Assembly: GCA_964526295.1 (NCBI GenBank)
Contig: CAZGKW010000029.1
Location: 1-53,894, forward strand
Reading direction: 5' to 3'
Length of the DNA stretch: 53,894 nucleotides
Source: CAZGKW01 sp964526295
GTDB lineage: Bacteria; Planctomycetota; Phycisphaerae; FEN-1346
This document shows positions 1-8,176 of the stretch, in pieces; the first letter of the stretch is position 1, and each line of letters opens with the position of its first letter. Made by a program: the position numbers and the translations under genes. A model generated the notes under the pieces. It did no database searches and was not told the origin of the DNA. It saw nothing but the letters and a program-made list of their open reading frames with translations.

Positions 1-757
1 GCGGCGTGAGCGACCCGTCCAGCGCCTCGCTCTCCACCACCCCGCTCGTCACGACGACCGCCAATGTATAAAGCAGCGTCACCGAAATGAGCGCCAGGAC
101 AAGCCCGAGGGGAATCGTGCGTCCCGGCCGGCGGACCTCCTCCGCCACGCTCGCCACCTTCAGCAGCCCGCCGTAGGAGACGAACACGAACCCCGCCGTC
201 GAGAAGATGCTCGCCAGGCCATACGGCGCGAACGGGATCAGCAGCTCCGACCGCACCTGCCTCGCCCCCACCACGATGTACACCCCCAGCAGGACGAACA
301 GGACGACCACCAGCCCCACCTGGACGCGGGCGGCCTCGCGCACCCCCACCAGGTTCAGCAGAACGAACAGGACGCACAGCACCGCCCCCGCCGCCAGACC
401 GTGCAGGTTTACGATGAGGGTGGCGAACGTCGCCATCCCGACGATGGCGAACGCGCTCTTCAGCGAGAGCGAGAACCAGCTCAGGATCCCCGCCACCGTC
501 CCGACGCCCGGCCCGAAGCCGCGCGTGATGAAGAAGTAGTCGCCCCCCGCCTTCGGCATGGCGGTGGTGAGTTCCGCGATGCTAAGGGCCCCGGCGGTCG
601 CCAGGATGCCGGCCAGCACGTACGACCAGATGACGCCCGGCCCCGCCCGGGCGTGCGCCAGGCCCGGCAGGATAAACAGGCCGCTCGAAATCATCGCCCC
701 GGACGCAAGCGCGAAGACATGCACCAAGCCGAGGCCTTTTTTCAGTTCGGTCGCCAC
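1..757 (-). CDS. APC-family amino acid permease, C-terminus cut by window edge
   Basis: About 252 codons read from a GTG at 757 to the window edge. The N-terminus runs VATELKKGLGLVHVFAL and is followed by ASGAMISSGLFILPG, a typical APC-superfamily first helix with its unwound G-rich break. Several hydrophobic helices follow. The segment FSTAGFVFVSYGGLLKVASV and then EEVRRPGRTIPLG is the conserved region around helices 6-8. An inner-membrane amino-acid or polyamine transporter is expected. The gene lies last in the minus-strand series that begins with cobA and starts 9 bp after a small CobA-like ORF. The substrate cannot be read from this sequence, and the missing C-terminus prevents a subfamily call. 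Confidence 0.85.
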   Translation of the reverse strand, partial: MATELKKGLGLVHVFALASGAMISSGLFILPGLAHARAGPGVIWSYVLAGILATAGALSIAELTTAMPKAGGDYFFITRGFGPGVGTVAGILSWFSLSLKSAFAIVGMATFATLIVNLHGLAAGAVLCVLFVLLNLVGVREAARVQVGLVVVLFVLLGVYIVVGARQVRSELLIPFAPYGLASIFSTAGFVFVSYGGLLKVASVAEEVRRPGRTIPLGLVLALISVTLLYTLAVVVTSGVVESEALDGSLTP

Positions 758-766
758 GTGCGGTCC

Positions 767-895
767 TCAGTGCTCAATGCCCTCGACCGGCCCCTCGCCC
801 CGCTCGTGCGGGTGCTTGACGCACCGCATGTCGGTCGCCGGGAGCGCCCGGTCCACCAGGGCCGACCCGATGCCCCGGCCGGCCCGGGGCGGCAC
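767..895 (-). CDS. Small ORF resembling the C-terminal tail of cobalamin adenosyltransferase (CobA)
   Basis: A 42-codon ORF starting at GTG (895). It ends DMRCVKHPHERGEGPVEGIEH, closely matching the end of the full CobA encoded 2.5 kb upstream (EMRSLKHPYERG...PGIEF) and the family pattern R-x-x-K-H-x(5)-G-x(5)-G-I-[DE]. The P-loop and the rest of the fold are absent. A GGAGG lies about 14 nt before the GTG. It sits between the ABC ATPase (stop at 933) and the permease start (757). It could be the surviving end of a duplicated cobA or a translated tail peptide. Function is unknown, and expression is uncertain. Confidence 0.45.
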   Translation of the reverse strand: MPPRAGRGIGSALVDRALPATDMRCVKHPHERGEGPVEGIEH

Positions 896-932
896 ATCTC
901 GAGGCGGGACCTCCCCCGCCGGCCCCCCGTCC

Positions 933-1727
933 TCAGGCGACTTCCTCGCCGCCCACCGACCCGACGTCGATCTCGATCTCGTCGCGGCGCTGCTGCCGGT
1001 CGATCAGCCCGTCGCGGACCCACAGGATCCGGTCGCTGACGCTCAGCATCTTCAGGTCGTGGGTCGCCGTGATCACCGTGACGCCCTGCTCGCGGTTCAT
1101 CCCTTTGAGGAGCTCGATAATCTGCTTGCCGGTCTTGAGGTCGAGGTTCCCCGTGGGCTCGTCCGCCAGGATGATGCTCGGATCGTTCGCGAAGGCCCGG
1201 GCGATGGCGACCCGCTGCTGCTGGCCGCCGGAGAGTTCGTAGGGCTTGTGACGGGCCCGTTCCTTCAGGCCCACGCGGTCGAGGATCTCCAGGCCCCGCT
1301 CCTCGGCCTCGTCGCTTGCGGCCCCCGCGAAGACCATCGGCAGCGTCACGTTCTCCAGGGCCGTCATCACCGGGATCAGGTTGAACGTCTGGAAGATGTA
1401 ACCCATCTTCTGGCACCGGAGCCAGGCCAGCTCGTACTCGTCCAGCTCGGCCACGTCGACGTCGTCGATGAACACCTGGCCGCGGGTCGGCTGGTCGAGG
1501 CCCCCGACCATGTTAAAGAGGGTCGTCTTGCCTGACCCGGAGGGGCCCATGATTGAGACGTACTCGCCCCGGCGGACCTCGATGCTGACCCCCTTCAAGG
1601 CCCGGACGAGGTTGTCCGTGCCCAGGAGGTACTCCTTGACCACGTCGACCGTCCTGACGGTGACGGGCCGGGCGTCCCAGTCGATGTTGTCCCGCTCGTC
1701 GCGGGTGACGGTGGCGTCTTCGACCAT
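933..1727 (-). CDS. ABC transporter ATP-binding protein, LolD/MacB-like
   Basis: 264 residues from ATG 1727. Walker A is GPSGSGKTTL and is followed by NMVGGLDQPT, typical of the LolD/MacB/FtsE class. The signature motif is LSGGQQQRVAIARA, Walker B is IILADEPTGNLD, and the switch histidine lies in TATHD. The Q-loop region reads GYIFQTFNLIPVMTALENV, again typical of LolD/MacB. It would power an FtsX-type permease exporting or extracting lipoprotein, peptide or lipid. No such permease lies in the window, so the partner must be elsewhere. The PqqD-like gene 95 bp upstream is in the same orientation and probably co-transcribed. Confidence 0.9.
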   Translation of the reverse strand: MVEDATVTRDERDNIDWDARPVTVRTVDVVKEYLLGTDNLVRALKGVSIEVRRGEYVSIMGPSGSGKTTLFNMVGGLDQPTRGQVFIDDVDVAELDEYELAWLRCQKMGYIFQTFNLIPVMTALENVTLPMVFAGAASDEAEERGLEILDRVGLKERARHKPYELSGGQQQRVAIARAFANDPSIILADEPTGNLDLKTGKQIIELLKGMNREQGVTVITATHDLKMLSVSDRILWVRDGLIDRQQRRDEIEIDVGSVGGEEVA

Positions 1728-1822
1728 GCGTCGGTGCTCCGGCTCTATGAGGGCTGGCCGTGCAGCGTACCCGCCGGCGCCGGACCGGTCAAGCCCGGCC
1801 CGCGAGGCAGCGTGGCAGGGCC

Positions 1823-2200
1823 CTACGGCGGCGCGACGATCACCACGCCGCGCTTCCCCAGCGTCTTCAGGTAGTTCGTCAGGCCCAGCTCGGCCTCCTT
1901 CCAGGACCACTGCCACCGCTCGCGGAGCCAGGCCAGGAGGTCGGCGGTGGTGTGCTCGCCGTCGCACCGTTTCCAGATGCCGGCCCCGATCTCGTCGAGG
2001 ACGATGTCCTTCGACTCGGGCCCGGCGAAGAAGCCCCGCTTGCCGCCGGCCAGCTTCCGCAAGGGGACGTGGAGGACGACGCCCTCGTCGGTCTCCTCCC
2101 ACTTGACCAGGCGATGCCGGACCGGCCGGGCCGCCAGGCTCGTTCGGCGGTCGACCTCCGGCTCACTCGCCTTCCTGCGTTTCGTCAGCCAGTCGAACAT
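1823..2200 (-). CDS. PqqD-like protein (putative RiPP-recognition fold)
   Basis: 125 residues from ATG 2200 (MFDWLTKRRKASEPE). The body follows the PqqD pattern: VLHVPLRKL, then KDIVLDEIGAGIWKRCDGEHTTADLLAWL, that is 'L-x-x-x-G-x-x-I-W-x-x-x-D-G' followed by a winged-helix half, ending LGKRGVVIVAPP. PqqD-family domains bind leader peptides in RiPP pathways, but stand-alone copies beside ABC transporters are also common. No radical-SAM enzyme or precursor peptide is visible here, so a RiPP role is not supported. It is separated from the upstream 313-aa gene by a 164-bp spacer holding a double-hairpin repeat. Confidence 0.8.
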   Translation of the reverse strand: MFDWLTKRRKASEPEVDRRTSLAARPVRHRLVKWEETDEGVVLHVPLRKLAGGKRGFFAGPESKDIVLDEIGAGIWKRCDGEHTTADLLAWLRERWQWSWKEAELGLTNYLKTLGKRGVVIVAPP

Positions 2201-2234
2201 GTCGGCCCTGCTCCCGCGCCTCCCACCATCCGCT

Positions 2235-2347
2235 GCGCGGCGGGTCTCGGCAGCCGCCGCGCCGCTACACTTCCTCTGGGCGGCGGGTCCCCGTACCGGC
2301 CGGGCGTTCCGCCCATTGGCGAGGTCGGTGCGGAGACCGAACGCGCA
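2235..2347. repeat. Double-hairpin intergenic repeat, copy 1
   Basis: Hairpin 1 spans 2235-2262 with GCGCGGCGG pairing with CCGCCGCGC. The second part at 2323-2347 contains GTCGGTGCGGAGACCGA followed by CGCGCA. That second part matches 39150-39176 at all but one base and 44409-44432 more loosely. This copy has about 60 bp between its two parts, against about 15-20 bp in the others. It lies between two minus-strand genes and could act as a transcript-stabilising or terminating structure. Confidence 0.6.
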
Positions 2348-2364
2348 GAACTCTTGCAACCCGC

Positions 2365-3306
2365 TCAGTCGTGACAGTCGACCCGCCAGTCGGCGTCCTG
2401 GGCGGCCTCGAGCGTCGGGGCGTACACGTGGACGGCCCACAGGCGGTTGCTCGACGGACAGTGCCACGCCACGCTCTGAAGCGCGAGGCCCCGGAGCTTC
2501 GTCGCGGTGCTCGCCGCTCGCCGCCACAGGCCCGCCAGGATGCCGCGCGGGGGCCGCGCGGCCTCCAGGACCGTGTCGCCGCGGACCAGCGTCTCGCGGA
2601 TTGCCTCCGGGTCGAGCTTCACGCCCTTCGGAAGCCCCCCCAGGAACCAGTCCGTCAGCGGCCGCTTCCGGAGGATGATCTCGGCCGGCCCGGCCCGGCG
2701 GATGTCGGCCCACAGGCCCCCCGGACCGGCGAACTGCATTTCCGCATAACCCGGCCCGAACCGGTGCTCCTTCAGACGCCAGTTCGCCGGCACCTCGAAA
2801 CGCATCCGGTACAGGCCCCACGGCACCAGCTCATCCTCGTCCGGGGCGTGGTCGCGGAACGTCGCCAGGGCCCGCCGGGCCACCCCCAGCTCCAGCTCCC
2901 CCGCCGGGAACAGGACCTGGACGGCCGTCAGCCGCTCGCACCGCTCGCACGACGTGAAGGCCGCCACGCACTCCACCTCCGCCGACCACCGGACCGTCCG
3001 GCCCTTCATGCCCTCGGGCCACGAGGAGACCAGGGAGAACTCCTTGGGCTTGCGGCGGAAGCGCGAGCCGTTCGTGCCCTTGGCGGCGGCCTTTTCCAGG
3101 TGCTTCAGGTACATCTCGAGGGCATCGTCGCACGCGTTTTCGCCGCGGGCCCGGTCCCACTTCAACTCGACGCGGTGCATCAGGGGCCCGTCGAGGCGGA
3201 CATAGCCTCGGCCGTCGTCGCCCTCCAGGTGCCCCGGCTCCCACGGTTCGGGCACCTCGATCCGGAACTGCCGCCAGCCGAACGTGTAGGTCGCTTCGTC
3301 TGCCAT
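2365..3306 (-). CDS. Conserved hypothetical protein with two similar beta-rich halves
   Basis: 313 residues from ATG 3306. I do not recognise a named family. The N-terminal half (residues about 8-60, FGWRQFRIEVPEPWEPGHLE, then YVRLDGP) and the second half (about 168-215, YRMRFEVPANWRLKEHRFG, then AEMQFAGPGGLWADIRR) share a pattern, suggesting an internal duplication. A C-x-x-C pair (SCERCERL) lies near residue 121. There is no signal peptide or membrane segment. It lies 3 bp after the cobA stop in the same direction and upstream of the PqqD-like gene and ABC ATPase, so it is probably in that operon. Confidence 0.65.
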   Translation of the reverse strand: MADEATYTFGWRQFRIEVPEPWEPGHLEGDDGRGYVRLDGPLMHRVELKWDRARGENACDDALEMYLKHLEKAAAKGTNGSRFRRKPKEFSLVSSWPEGMKGRTVRWSAEVECVAAFTSCERCERLTAVQVLFPAGELELGVARRALATFRDHAPDEDELVPWGLYRMRFEVPANWRLKEHRFGPGYAEMQFAGPGGLWADIRRAGPAEIILRKRPLTDWFLGGLPKGVKLDPEAIRETLVRGDTVLEAARPPRGILAGLWRRAASTATKLRGLALQSVAWHCPSSNRLWAVHVYAPTLEAAQDADWRVDCHD

Positions 3307-3309
3307 AGG

Positions 3310-3846
3310 CTAGAACTCGATACCCGGCTGGGCCTCGACGCCCCGCTCGTAGGGGTGTTTCAGGGACCGCATCTCGGTCACCAGGTCGGCCCGCTCGATG
3401 ATCTCGGCGGGGGCGTCCGGGCCGGTCAGCACCAGGTGGACCCCGGCCGGCCGCGCCGCGACCAGGCCCACGACGTCCTCCGTCGAGACCAGGCCCAGAG
3501 CGACGGCCGACAGGACCTCGTCGGCGATCACCAAGTCGTGCCGGCCGCCCTCGAGCAGACGCCGCGTGAAGTCGACGGCCTCGGCGGCGGCACGGCCGTG
3601 CTCCTCGATCGGCCCCTCCCCCAGGGGCGGCACGAACCCCCGGCCCATCCGGTGGATCTCCAGGTGCGGCGCGAGCCGCTCGGCGGCCCGGTGCTCGCCG
3701 CACTCGGCGGCCTTGACGAACTGGACCACGGCGACACACCGGTCGTGCCCCACGGCCCGCATCGCCATGCCCAGGGCGGCGGTGGTCTTGCCCTTGCCCT
3801 CGCCCGTCAGGACGACGACGAGCCCGTGCGGTTTGACGTCGGCCAT
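3310..3846 (-). CDS. cobA: Cob(I)yrinic acid a,c-diamide adenosyltransferase
   Basis: 178 residues from ATG 3846 (MADVKPHGLVVVLTGEGKGK). The P-loop GEGKGKTTAALG lies at residues 15-26, and the family motif FVKAAECGEH follows. The core contains LVIADEV, and the protein ends LKHPYERGVEAQPGIEF, as in BtuR/CobO/CobA. The enzyme transfers the adenosyl group of ATP to Co(I) corrinoids to make adenosylcobalamin. An in-frame GTG at 3855 is possible, but ATG 3846 has a GGTGGG ribosome-binding site 5 nt upstream. No other corrinoid-synthesis gene is nearby, so a salvage role is plausible. Confidence 0.93.
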   Translation of the reverse strand: MADVKPHGLVVVLTGEGKGKTTAALGMAMRAVGHDRCVAVVQFVKAAECGEHRAAERLAPHLEIHRMGRGFVPPLGEGPIEEHGRAAAEAVDFTRRLLEGGRHDLVIADEVLSAVALGLVSTEDVVGLVAARPAGVHLVLTGPDAPAEIIERADLVTEMRSLKHPYERGVEAQPGIEF

Positions 3847-3988
3847 TTTTCCCACCGCCGATCGGTGCGCCCGTAAGCTTCCGGCCGGTATGCCCGGCCG
3901 CGGCCCGAGGGGACATTCTAGGCGTGCCGATGCCGATCCGCAAGGCGCGCCCCGGTGCCACCCGGCGGCGCCCTCACGCGGAAAACCG

Positions 3989-4018
3989 TTGCGTCCGGCC
4001 CGGCCGACGCCCTATACT
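3989..4018 (+). promoter_or_regulatory. Promoter of tex
   Basis: TTGCGT (3989-3994), an 18-bp spacer and TATACT (4013-4018). The predicted start is near 4025, about 48 nt before the preferred tex start. Confidence 0.55.
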
Positions 4019-4072
4019 GCAAACATCGCAGTCTGAAGATAGATGCACCGTGCAGAAAAGGGGCGGTCCCCC

Positions 4073-6745
4073 ATGCCCTCGGACACCGTGGCGGAGGTGG
4101 CGCGGCGGGTCGGCCTGCGCACCGAGCAGACCGCCGCCGCCATAGAGTTGCTCGACGCCGGCCTCGACCCGGTCTTCATCGCCCACTACCGGCAGGCCGC
4201 CACCGGGGGCCTGGCCGAGGCGGCGCTTTGGCGCGTCGCGTCCAGCCTGGCCCGCCAGCGGCACATCGAGTCGCTGAAGGCCGAGGCCCGCGGCCTCGCC
4301 GAGAAGGCCGGCCTCCTCGACGAAGCCCTGGCGTCCTACATCGCCGGGACCGGCGACGAGGCCCGGCTCCGCGACGTCATCGCGGCCCTGAAGCCCGGCC
4401 GGCGGACCGCCGGTGCGGTGGCCCGCAAGCGGGGCCTCGAGCCGCTCGCCAAGTACGTCCTCGACGGTCCCGCCGACGGGCCCGACCTCCAGAGGAAGGC
4501 CGTCGAGTTCGTCGACCCCTCGAAGGAGGTCTACTCGCCCGAGGACGCCCTGGCCGGGGCCGAGCACATCCTGGCCGAACAGGTCGGCCGGCATCTCCGG
4601 GTCCGGGAGGCCGCCCGCCAATGCGTCATGGACAAGGGCGTGCTTCGGTCGGAGCAGTCCCGCCGCGGGGGTCGGGGGAACGCCGAGTTCCGGGGATACT
4701 TCAAGTTCAAGGAACCCCTCGGGCACCTTCCGCCGCACCGCGTCCTGGCCCTGAACCGCGGCGAGAAAGCCAAGGCCCTCCGCATCACGGTCGAGGTCGC
4801 CCGCGAGGAGCTGGAGGCCGAGGTTCTGGCCCTGGTGGCCCCGGCGGGGCACCGCTTCCGCGAGTTCCTCCAGGCCGTCGTCAAGGACGCCCTCGACCGG
4901 CTGGTGCTGCCCGGCATCGAGCGGGAGTGCCGACGCAAGCTGACCGAACGGGCCGAGGACCACGCCATCGACGTCTTCGCCGAGAACCTCCGCAGCCTCC
5001 TGATGGCCCCGCCGCTCGACGACACCCGCGTGCTCACGCTCCAGCCGGGCTTTCGCAGCGGGTGCAAGGTGGCCGTCCTCGACGGCGACGGCAGCCTCCT
5101 GGACGAGACGATCGTCTACCCGTTCGAGCCGCAGAGGAAGCGGGGGGAGGCCAAGGCGGCCTTGCTGGCGGCCCTCCGACGGCACGAGGTGCCGATCGTC
5201 GCCATCGGCAACGGCACCGGGTGCCGCGATTGCGAGGAGCTGGTCTCGGAGATCATCGAAGAGAACGGCCTGGACCTGGTCTACACGATCGTCAACGAGG
5301 CCGGGGCGGGCGTCTATGCCGACAGCAAGCTCGCCCACGAGGAGTTTCCCAACCTGGAGGCCGCGGTCCGGGCCACGATCAGCATCGGCCGACGCCTCCA
5401 GGATCCCCTGCGGGAGCTGGTGAAGATCGACCCCCGGGCCATCGGCGTCGGCCTGTACCAGCACGACGTGGACCAAAAGAAGCTGAAGGGTCACCTGGAA
5501 GAGACGGTCGAGTCGTGCGTGGCGGCGGTCGGCGTCGACGTGAACTCGGCCAGCCCGCCCATGCTGGGCTACCTGCCGGGCCTCGGCGCCGAGCAGGTCG
5601 AAGCAATCATGGCCCGACGGGCCCAGGGAAGGATCTCGACCCGCGACGAGCTGCGGGCCCTCCCCGAGTGGGACGCCAATGCCTTCCTCCAGGCCGCCGG
5701 GTTCCTCCGCGTCCGGGGGCCGAACCCCCTCGACGACACCCGTGTCCACCCGGAGAGCTACGGCCGGGCCGAGCAGGTCCTGACGCACGTCGGCCACTCG
5801 GTCGGCGACCTGGCCGATCCGCAGGCCCGCGGCGCGATCCAGGAGGGCCTGACCGGCCTGCCCCTGGAGCCGGTCGCCGAGGCCCTGGAGATACCCCTGC
5901 TCGACCTGCTGAACCTCGTGGCCGCCCTCCAGCGGCCCGACCACGACCCCCGCACCGGCCAGCACGGCCCCATCTTCCGCAAGCGGATCCAGCGGATCGA
6001 GGACCTGCACCCCGGCATGTGGGTCAAGGGCACCGTCCGGAACGTCGTCGACTTCGGGGCGTTCGTCGACGTCGGCCTGAAGGAGGACGGGCTGATCCAC
6101 ATCAGCCAATTCTCCCGGCGGTATGTCCGCAACCCGTTGAAGTTCCTCCACGTCGGCGACGTGGTCGATGCGCGGATCGTCACGATCGACGCTCAGCGGC
6201 ACCGGATCGCCCTGACGCTGATCCCCGAGGAGAAGCCGAAGCGCCCGCCGCCCAAGGCCAAGGCGAAGGCAGAAACCGGCGACAGGCCGGAAACGAAGCA
6301 GACCGAGGAAGGGGCCCCGCCGAAGCCAGCGGCCGAGAAGAAGCTTGCTTCCGCGCCCCAGGCGGCGAAGGCCGAGGCCCCGGGGGCCGCCCCGCCTGCC
6401 GCCCCTCCGCCGGAGCGCCGGTCGCGGTCGCCCCGGGGTCGACAAAGCGGCGGCGGAGACCGCTCCTCCCGCGGCGGGGGCGTCCGGCGCGGCACGCGGC
6501 GCGAGTCCGGCCCCCGGCGCGACTCGGGACCACGCTCCGGGCGCGGCGACCGCCGATCCGCGGGACCGTCGGGCCGAAGTGGACGGCCCGGCGGACCCAA
6601 GCACCCCCGCGTTCACACCTTCCGCGACGACACCCCGAGGGCCGGCGAGCCCGACCTCGACGAGCAGGGCCGGCCCAAGATTCGGTGGGCCTGGTACGAT
6701 TCCGACCAACGCGACGAGACCGACGAGGAAGCGACCGAGGAGTGA
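4073..6745 (+). CDS. tex: Tex-family S1 RNA-binding protein
   Basis: 890 residues from ATG 4073. The N-terminal Tex helices read VFIAHYRQAATGGL (family: PFIARYRKE-TG-L). A YqgF/RNase H-like domain occupies about residues 315-440 (GFRSGCKVAVLDGDG; AIGNGTGCRDCEEL). A helix-hairpin-helix region with VDVNSASPPMLGYLPGLG starts near 490, and an S1 domain follows at about 644-715 (GMWVKGTVRNVVDFGAFVDVG). Tex binds RNA and affects transcription and gene expression. The tail from about 716 to 890 is unusual: low-complexity, rich in P, A, K, R and G, with RG/SR-like runs that may add RNA binding. An in-frame ATG at 4043 is an alternative start. The SDR gene begins 7 bp after the stop. Confidence 0.93.
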   Translation: MPSDTVAEVARRVGLRTEQTAAAIELLDAGLDPVFIAHYRQAATGGLAEAALWRVASSLARQRHIESLKAEARGLAEKAGLLDEALASYIAGTGDEARLRDVIAALKPGRRTAGAVARKRGLEPLAKYVLDGPADGPDLQRKAVEFVDPSKEVYSPEDALAGAEHILAEQVGRHLRVREAARQCVMDKGVLRSEQSRRGGRGNAEFRGYFKFKEPLGHLPPHRVLALNRGEKAKALRITVEVAREELEAEVLALVAPAGHRFREFLQAVVKDALDRLVLPGIERECRRKLTERAEDHAIDVFAENLRSLLMAPPLDDTRVLTLQPGFRSGCKVAVLDGDGSLLDETIVYPFEPQRKRGEAKAALLAALRRHEVPIVAIGNGTGCRDCEELVSEIIEENGLDLVYTIVNEAGAGVYADSKLAHEEFPNLEAAVRATISIGRRLQDPLRELVKIDPRAIGVGLYQHDVDQKKLKGHLEETVESCVAAVGVDVNSASPPMLGYLPGLGAEQVEAIMARRAQGRISTRDELRALPEWDANAFLQAAGFLRVRGPNPLDDTRVHPESYGRAEQVLTHVGHSVGDLADPQARGAIQEGLTGLPLEPVAEALEIPLLDLLNLVAALQRPDHDPRTGQHGPIFRKRIQRIEDLHPGMWVKGTVRNVVDFGAFVDVGLKEDGLIHISQFSRRYVRNPLKFLHVGDVVDARIVTIDAQRHRIALTLIPEEKPKRPPPKAKAKAETGDRPETKQTEEGAPPKPAAEKKLASAPQAAKAEAPGAAPPAAPPPERRSRSPRGRQSGGGDRSSRGGGVRRGTRRESGPRRDSGPRSGRGDRRSAGPSGRSGRPGGPKHPRVHTFRDDTPRAGEPDLDEQGRPKIRWAWYDSDQRDETDEEATEE

Positions 6746-6752
6746 GCCACCC

Positions 6753-7640
6753 ATGAGCCAGGCGCACGACCCGCCCACCAAGCCGGACCCGAACGATGAT
6801 CGGGCCGCCCGGGGCACCGTGCCGCCGCCGGCACCGATCCCCGAGGTCCTCACGGGCCGCGTCGCGGCCGTCACCGGCGCGGGGAGCGGCCTGGGCCGCG
6901 GCATCGCCGAGGGCCTGGCCCGGGCGGGGGCCTCGGTGGCCCTGCTCGACATCGACCTGGAGGCCGCCGAGGAGACCCACGCCCGCATTTCCTCGGCCAT
7001 CGCGCCCCACCGCAGCCTCGCCGTCCGGGCCGACGTCACCGACGAGGCCCAGGTCGCCCGGGCGTTCGAGACGACCGTCGAGGCGTTCGGCGGCCTCGAC
7101 GTCTGCGTTCCGGCCGCAGGCGTCGCGCCGGCCCATCCGCTGGTCGAATTTCCCGTCGATGCCTGGCGAAAGGCCCTCGAGATCAACCTGACGGGCTACT
7201 TCCTGGCGGCCCGAGAGGCCGCCCGCATCATGGTGCGGCAGGGGCGCGGCGGGGGCCTCGTCCTGGTCTCCTCAAAGAGCGGCCTCGACGCCTCGAAAAA
7301 CAACTCGGCCTACAACGCCACCAAGGCGGCCGAGATCCACCTGATGCGTGGCTGGGCGAAGGAGCTGGGCGAGCACGGCATCCGCGTCAACGCCATCGCG
7401 CCCGGCAACGTCTTCAAGGGCTCGAAGATCTGGAACGAGGACTACATCCGGGCGGCGGCCGAGAAACGCGGCATTCGGCCCGAAGAGGTCATCCCGTACT
7501 ACGTCGGCCTGACGGCCCTCGGGATCGAGATCCAGCCCGAAGACGTCGCGGGGGTGGTCGTCTGGCTGGCCTCCGACGCCGCGCGGACGGTCACCGGCCA
7601 GGTGATCGTCTGCGACGCCGGACAGGTCTTCGTGCGGTGA
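6753..7640 (+). CDS. Short-chain dehydrogenase, sorbitol-6-phosphate / RhaD-SDR-like
   Basis: 295 residues. The NAD-binding motif is TGAGSGLGRGIA. The catalytic set is visible as N in INLTGYFL, S in LVSSKSGL and Y-x-x-x-K in NSAYNATKAA. The stretch WAKELGEHGIRVNAIAPGNV followed by FKGSKIWNEDYI, and the closing TVTGQVIVCDAGQVFVR, resemble sorbitol-6-phosphate 2-dehydrogenases and the dehydrogenase half of rhamnulose-1-phosphate aldolase/dehydrogenase fusions. A polyol or ketose-phosphate oxidoreductase is the best guess. The first 25 residues are a P/D-rich extension. It starts 7 bp after tex and lies two genes before a SorE-like dehydrogenase, which supports a joint role in sugar-phosphate metabolism. 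Confidence 0.85.
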   Translation: MSQAHDPPTKPDPNDDRAARGTVPPPAPIPEVLTGRVAAVTGAGSGLGRGIAEGLARAGASVALLDIDLEAAEETHARISSAIAPHRSLAVRADVTDEAQVARAFETTVEAFGGLDVCVPAAGVAPAHPLVEFPVDAWRKALEINLTGYFLAAREAARIMVRQGRGGGLVLVSSKSGLDASKNNSAYNATKAAEIHLMRGWAKELGEHGIRVNAIAPGNVFKGSKIWNEDYIRAAAEKRGIRPEEVIPYYVGLTALGIEIQPEDVAGVVVWLASDAARTVTGQVIVCDAGQVFVR

Positions 7641-7684
7641 CAGGCTTCCGCGCGACGCGGACCGGGCCCAAGCGGAGAGGACGC

Positions 7685-8176
7685 ATGCTGAACGGGCAAC
7701 ACATCCTGCTCGTACCGTGGCTCGGGGTGCTCCTTGCGGGAGGCTGCGTTGATCGGCCGGAGGACGAGGTCCCAGGCGCCGGCGCCCGACCGCCGGCCCC
7801 GGCGGCGATGAGGCGCCTTGCCGCGCCGCTTCCTCCTTACCGCCTGGATGCGTTTGGCCAGGGCAATCTCCGCTTCGAGATCGGCCCCACCGGGGAGGCC
7901 CACGTCCCCCTGCACACGCGCCTGCTGGTGCGGGCGGGCGCCTCGGAACAGCTTATCCTGGCGACGCCGCTGGCCCTCCCGCACAAGGGGCTTACGCTTA
8001 CGAAGACGCTGCCGATCGGGCTTGCCGTCGACTCGGCTACCGCCCTGCCGAGCACGCCCAAGGAAATCGCCGTCAACTTTGAGGTGCGGACGGCGGACGG
8101 CCGCGAGTACCGGCAGGTCGAGACTTGGCGATTCGCTTACCCGGAGCTTGTACTCAGAGAGGTGGACGCCCTGTGA
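7685..8176 (+). CDS. Small lipoprotein of unknown function
   Basis: 163 residues from ATG 7685, preceded by GGAGAGG. The N-terminus MLNGQHILLVPWLGVLLAGGC is a lipoprotein signal peptide whose lipobox LAGGC places the lipidated cysteine at residue 21. The mature part is P/A-rich at first, then a beta-rich domain (LRFEIGPTGEAHVPLHTRLL; EIAVNFEVRTADGREYRQVE). No named family is recognised. Its stop codon overlaps the GTG start of the next dehydrogenase by 4 bp (GTGA), so the two are translationally coupled. Confidence 0.75.
   Translation: MLNGQHILLVPWLGVLLAGGCVDRPEDEVPGAGARPPAPAAMRRLAAPLPPYRLDAFGQGNLRFEIGPTGEAHVPLHTRLLVRAGASEQLILATPLALPHKGLTLTKTLPIGLAVDSATALPSTPKEIAVNFEVRTADGREYRQVETWRFAYPELVLREVDAL

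Noticed and set aside
1823..3306. A RiPP biosynthetic cluster around the PqqD-like gene
   Set aside because: No radical-SAM enzyme, precursor peptide or maturation protease is visible nearby.
3974..7186. Very long open frame on the minus strand opposite tex
   Set aside because: Composition is that of a GC-rich antisense shadow; the plus strand encodes clear tex and SDR proteins.
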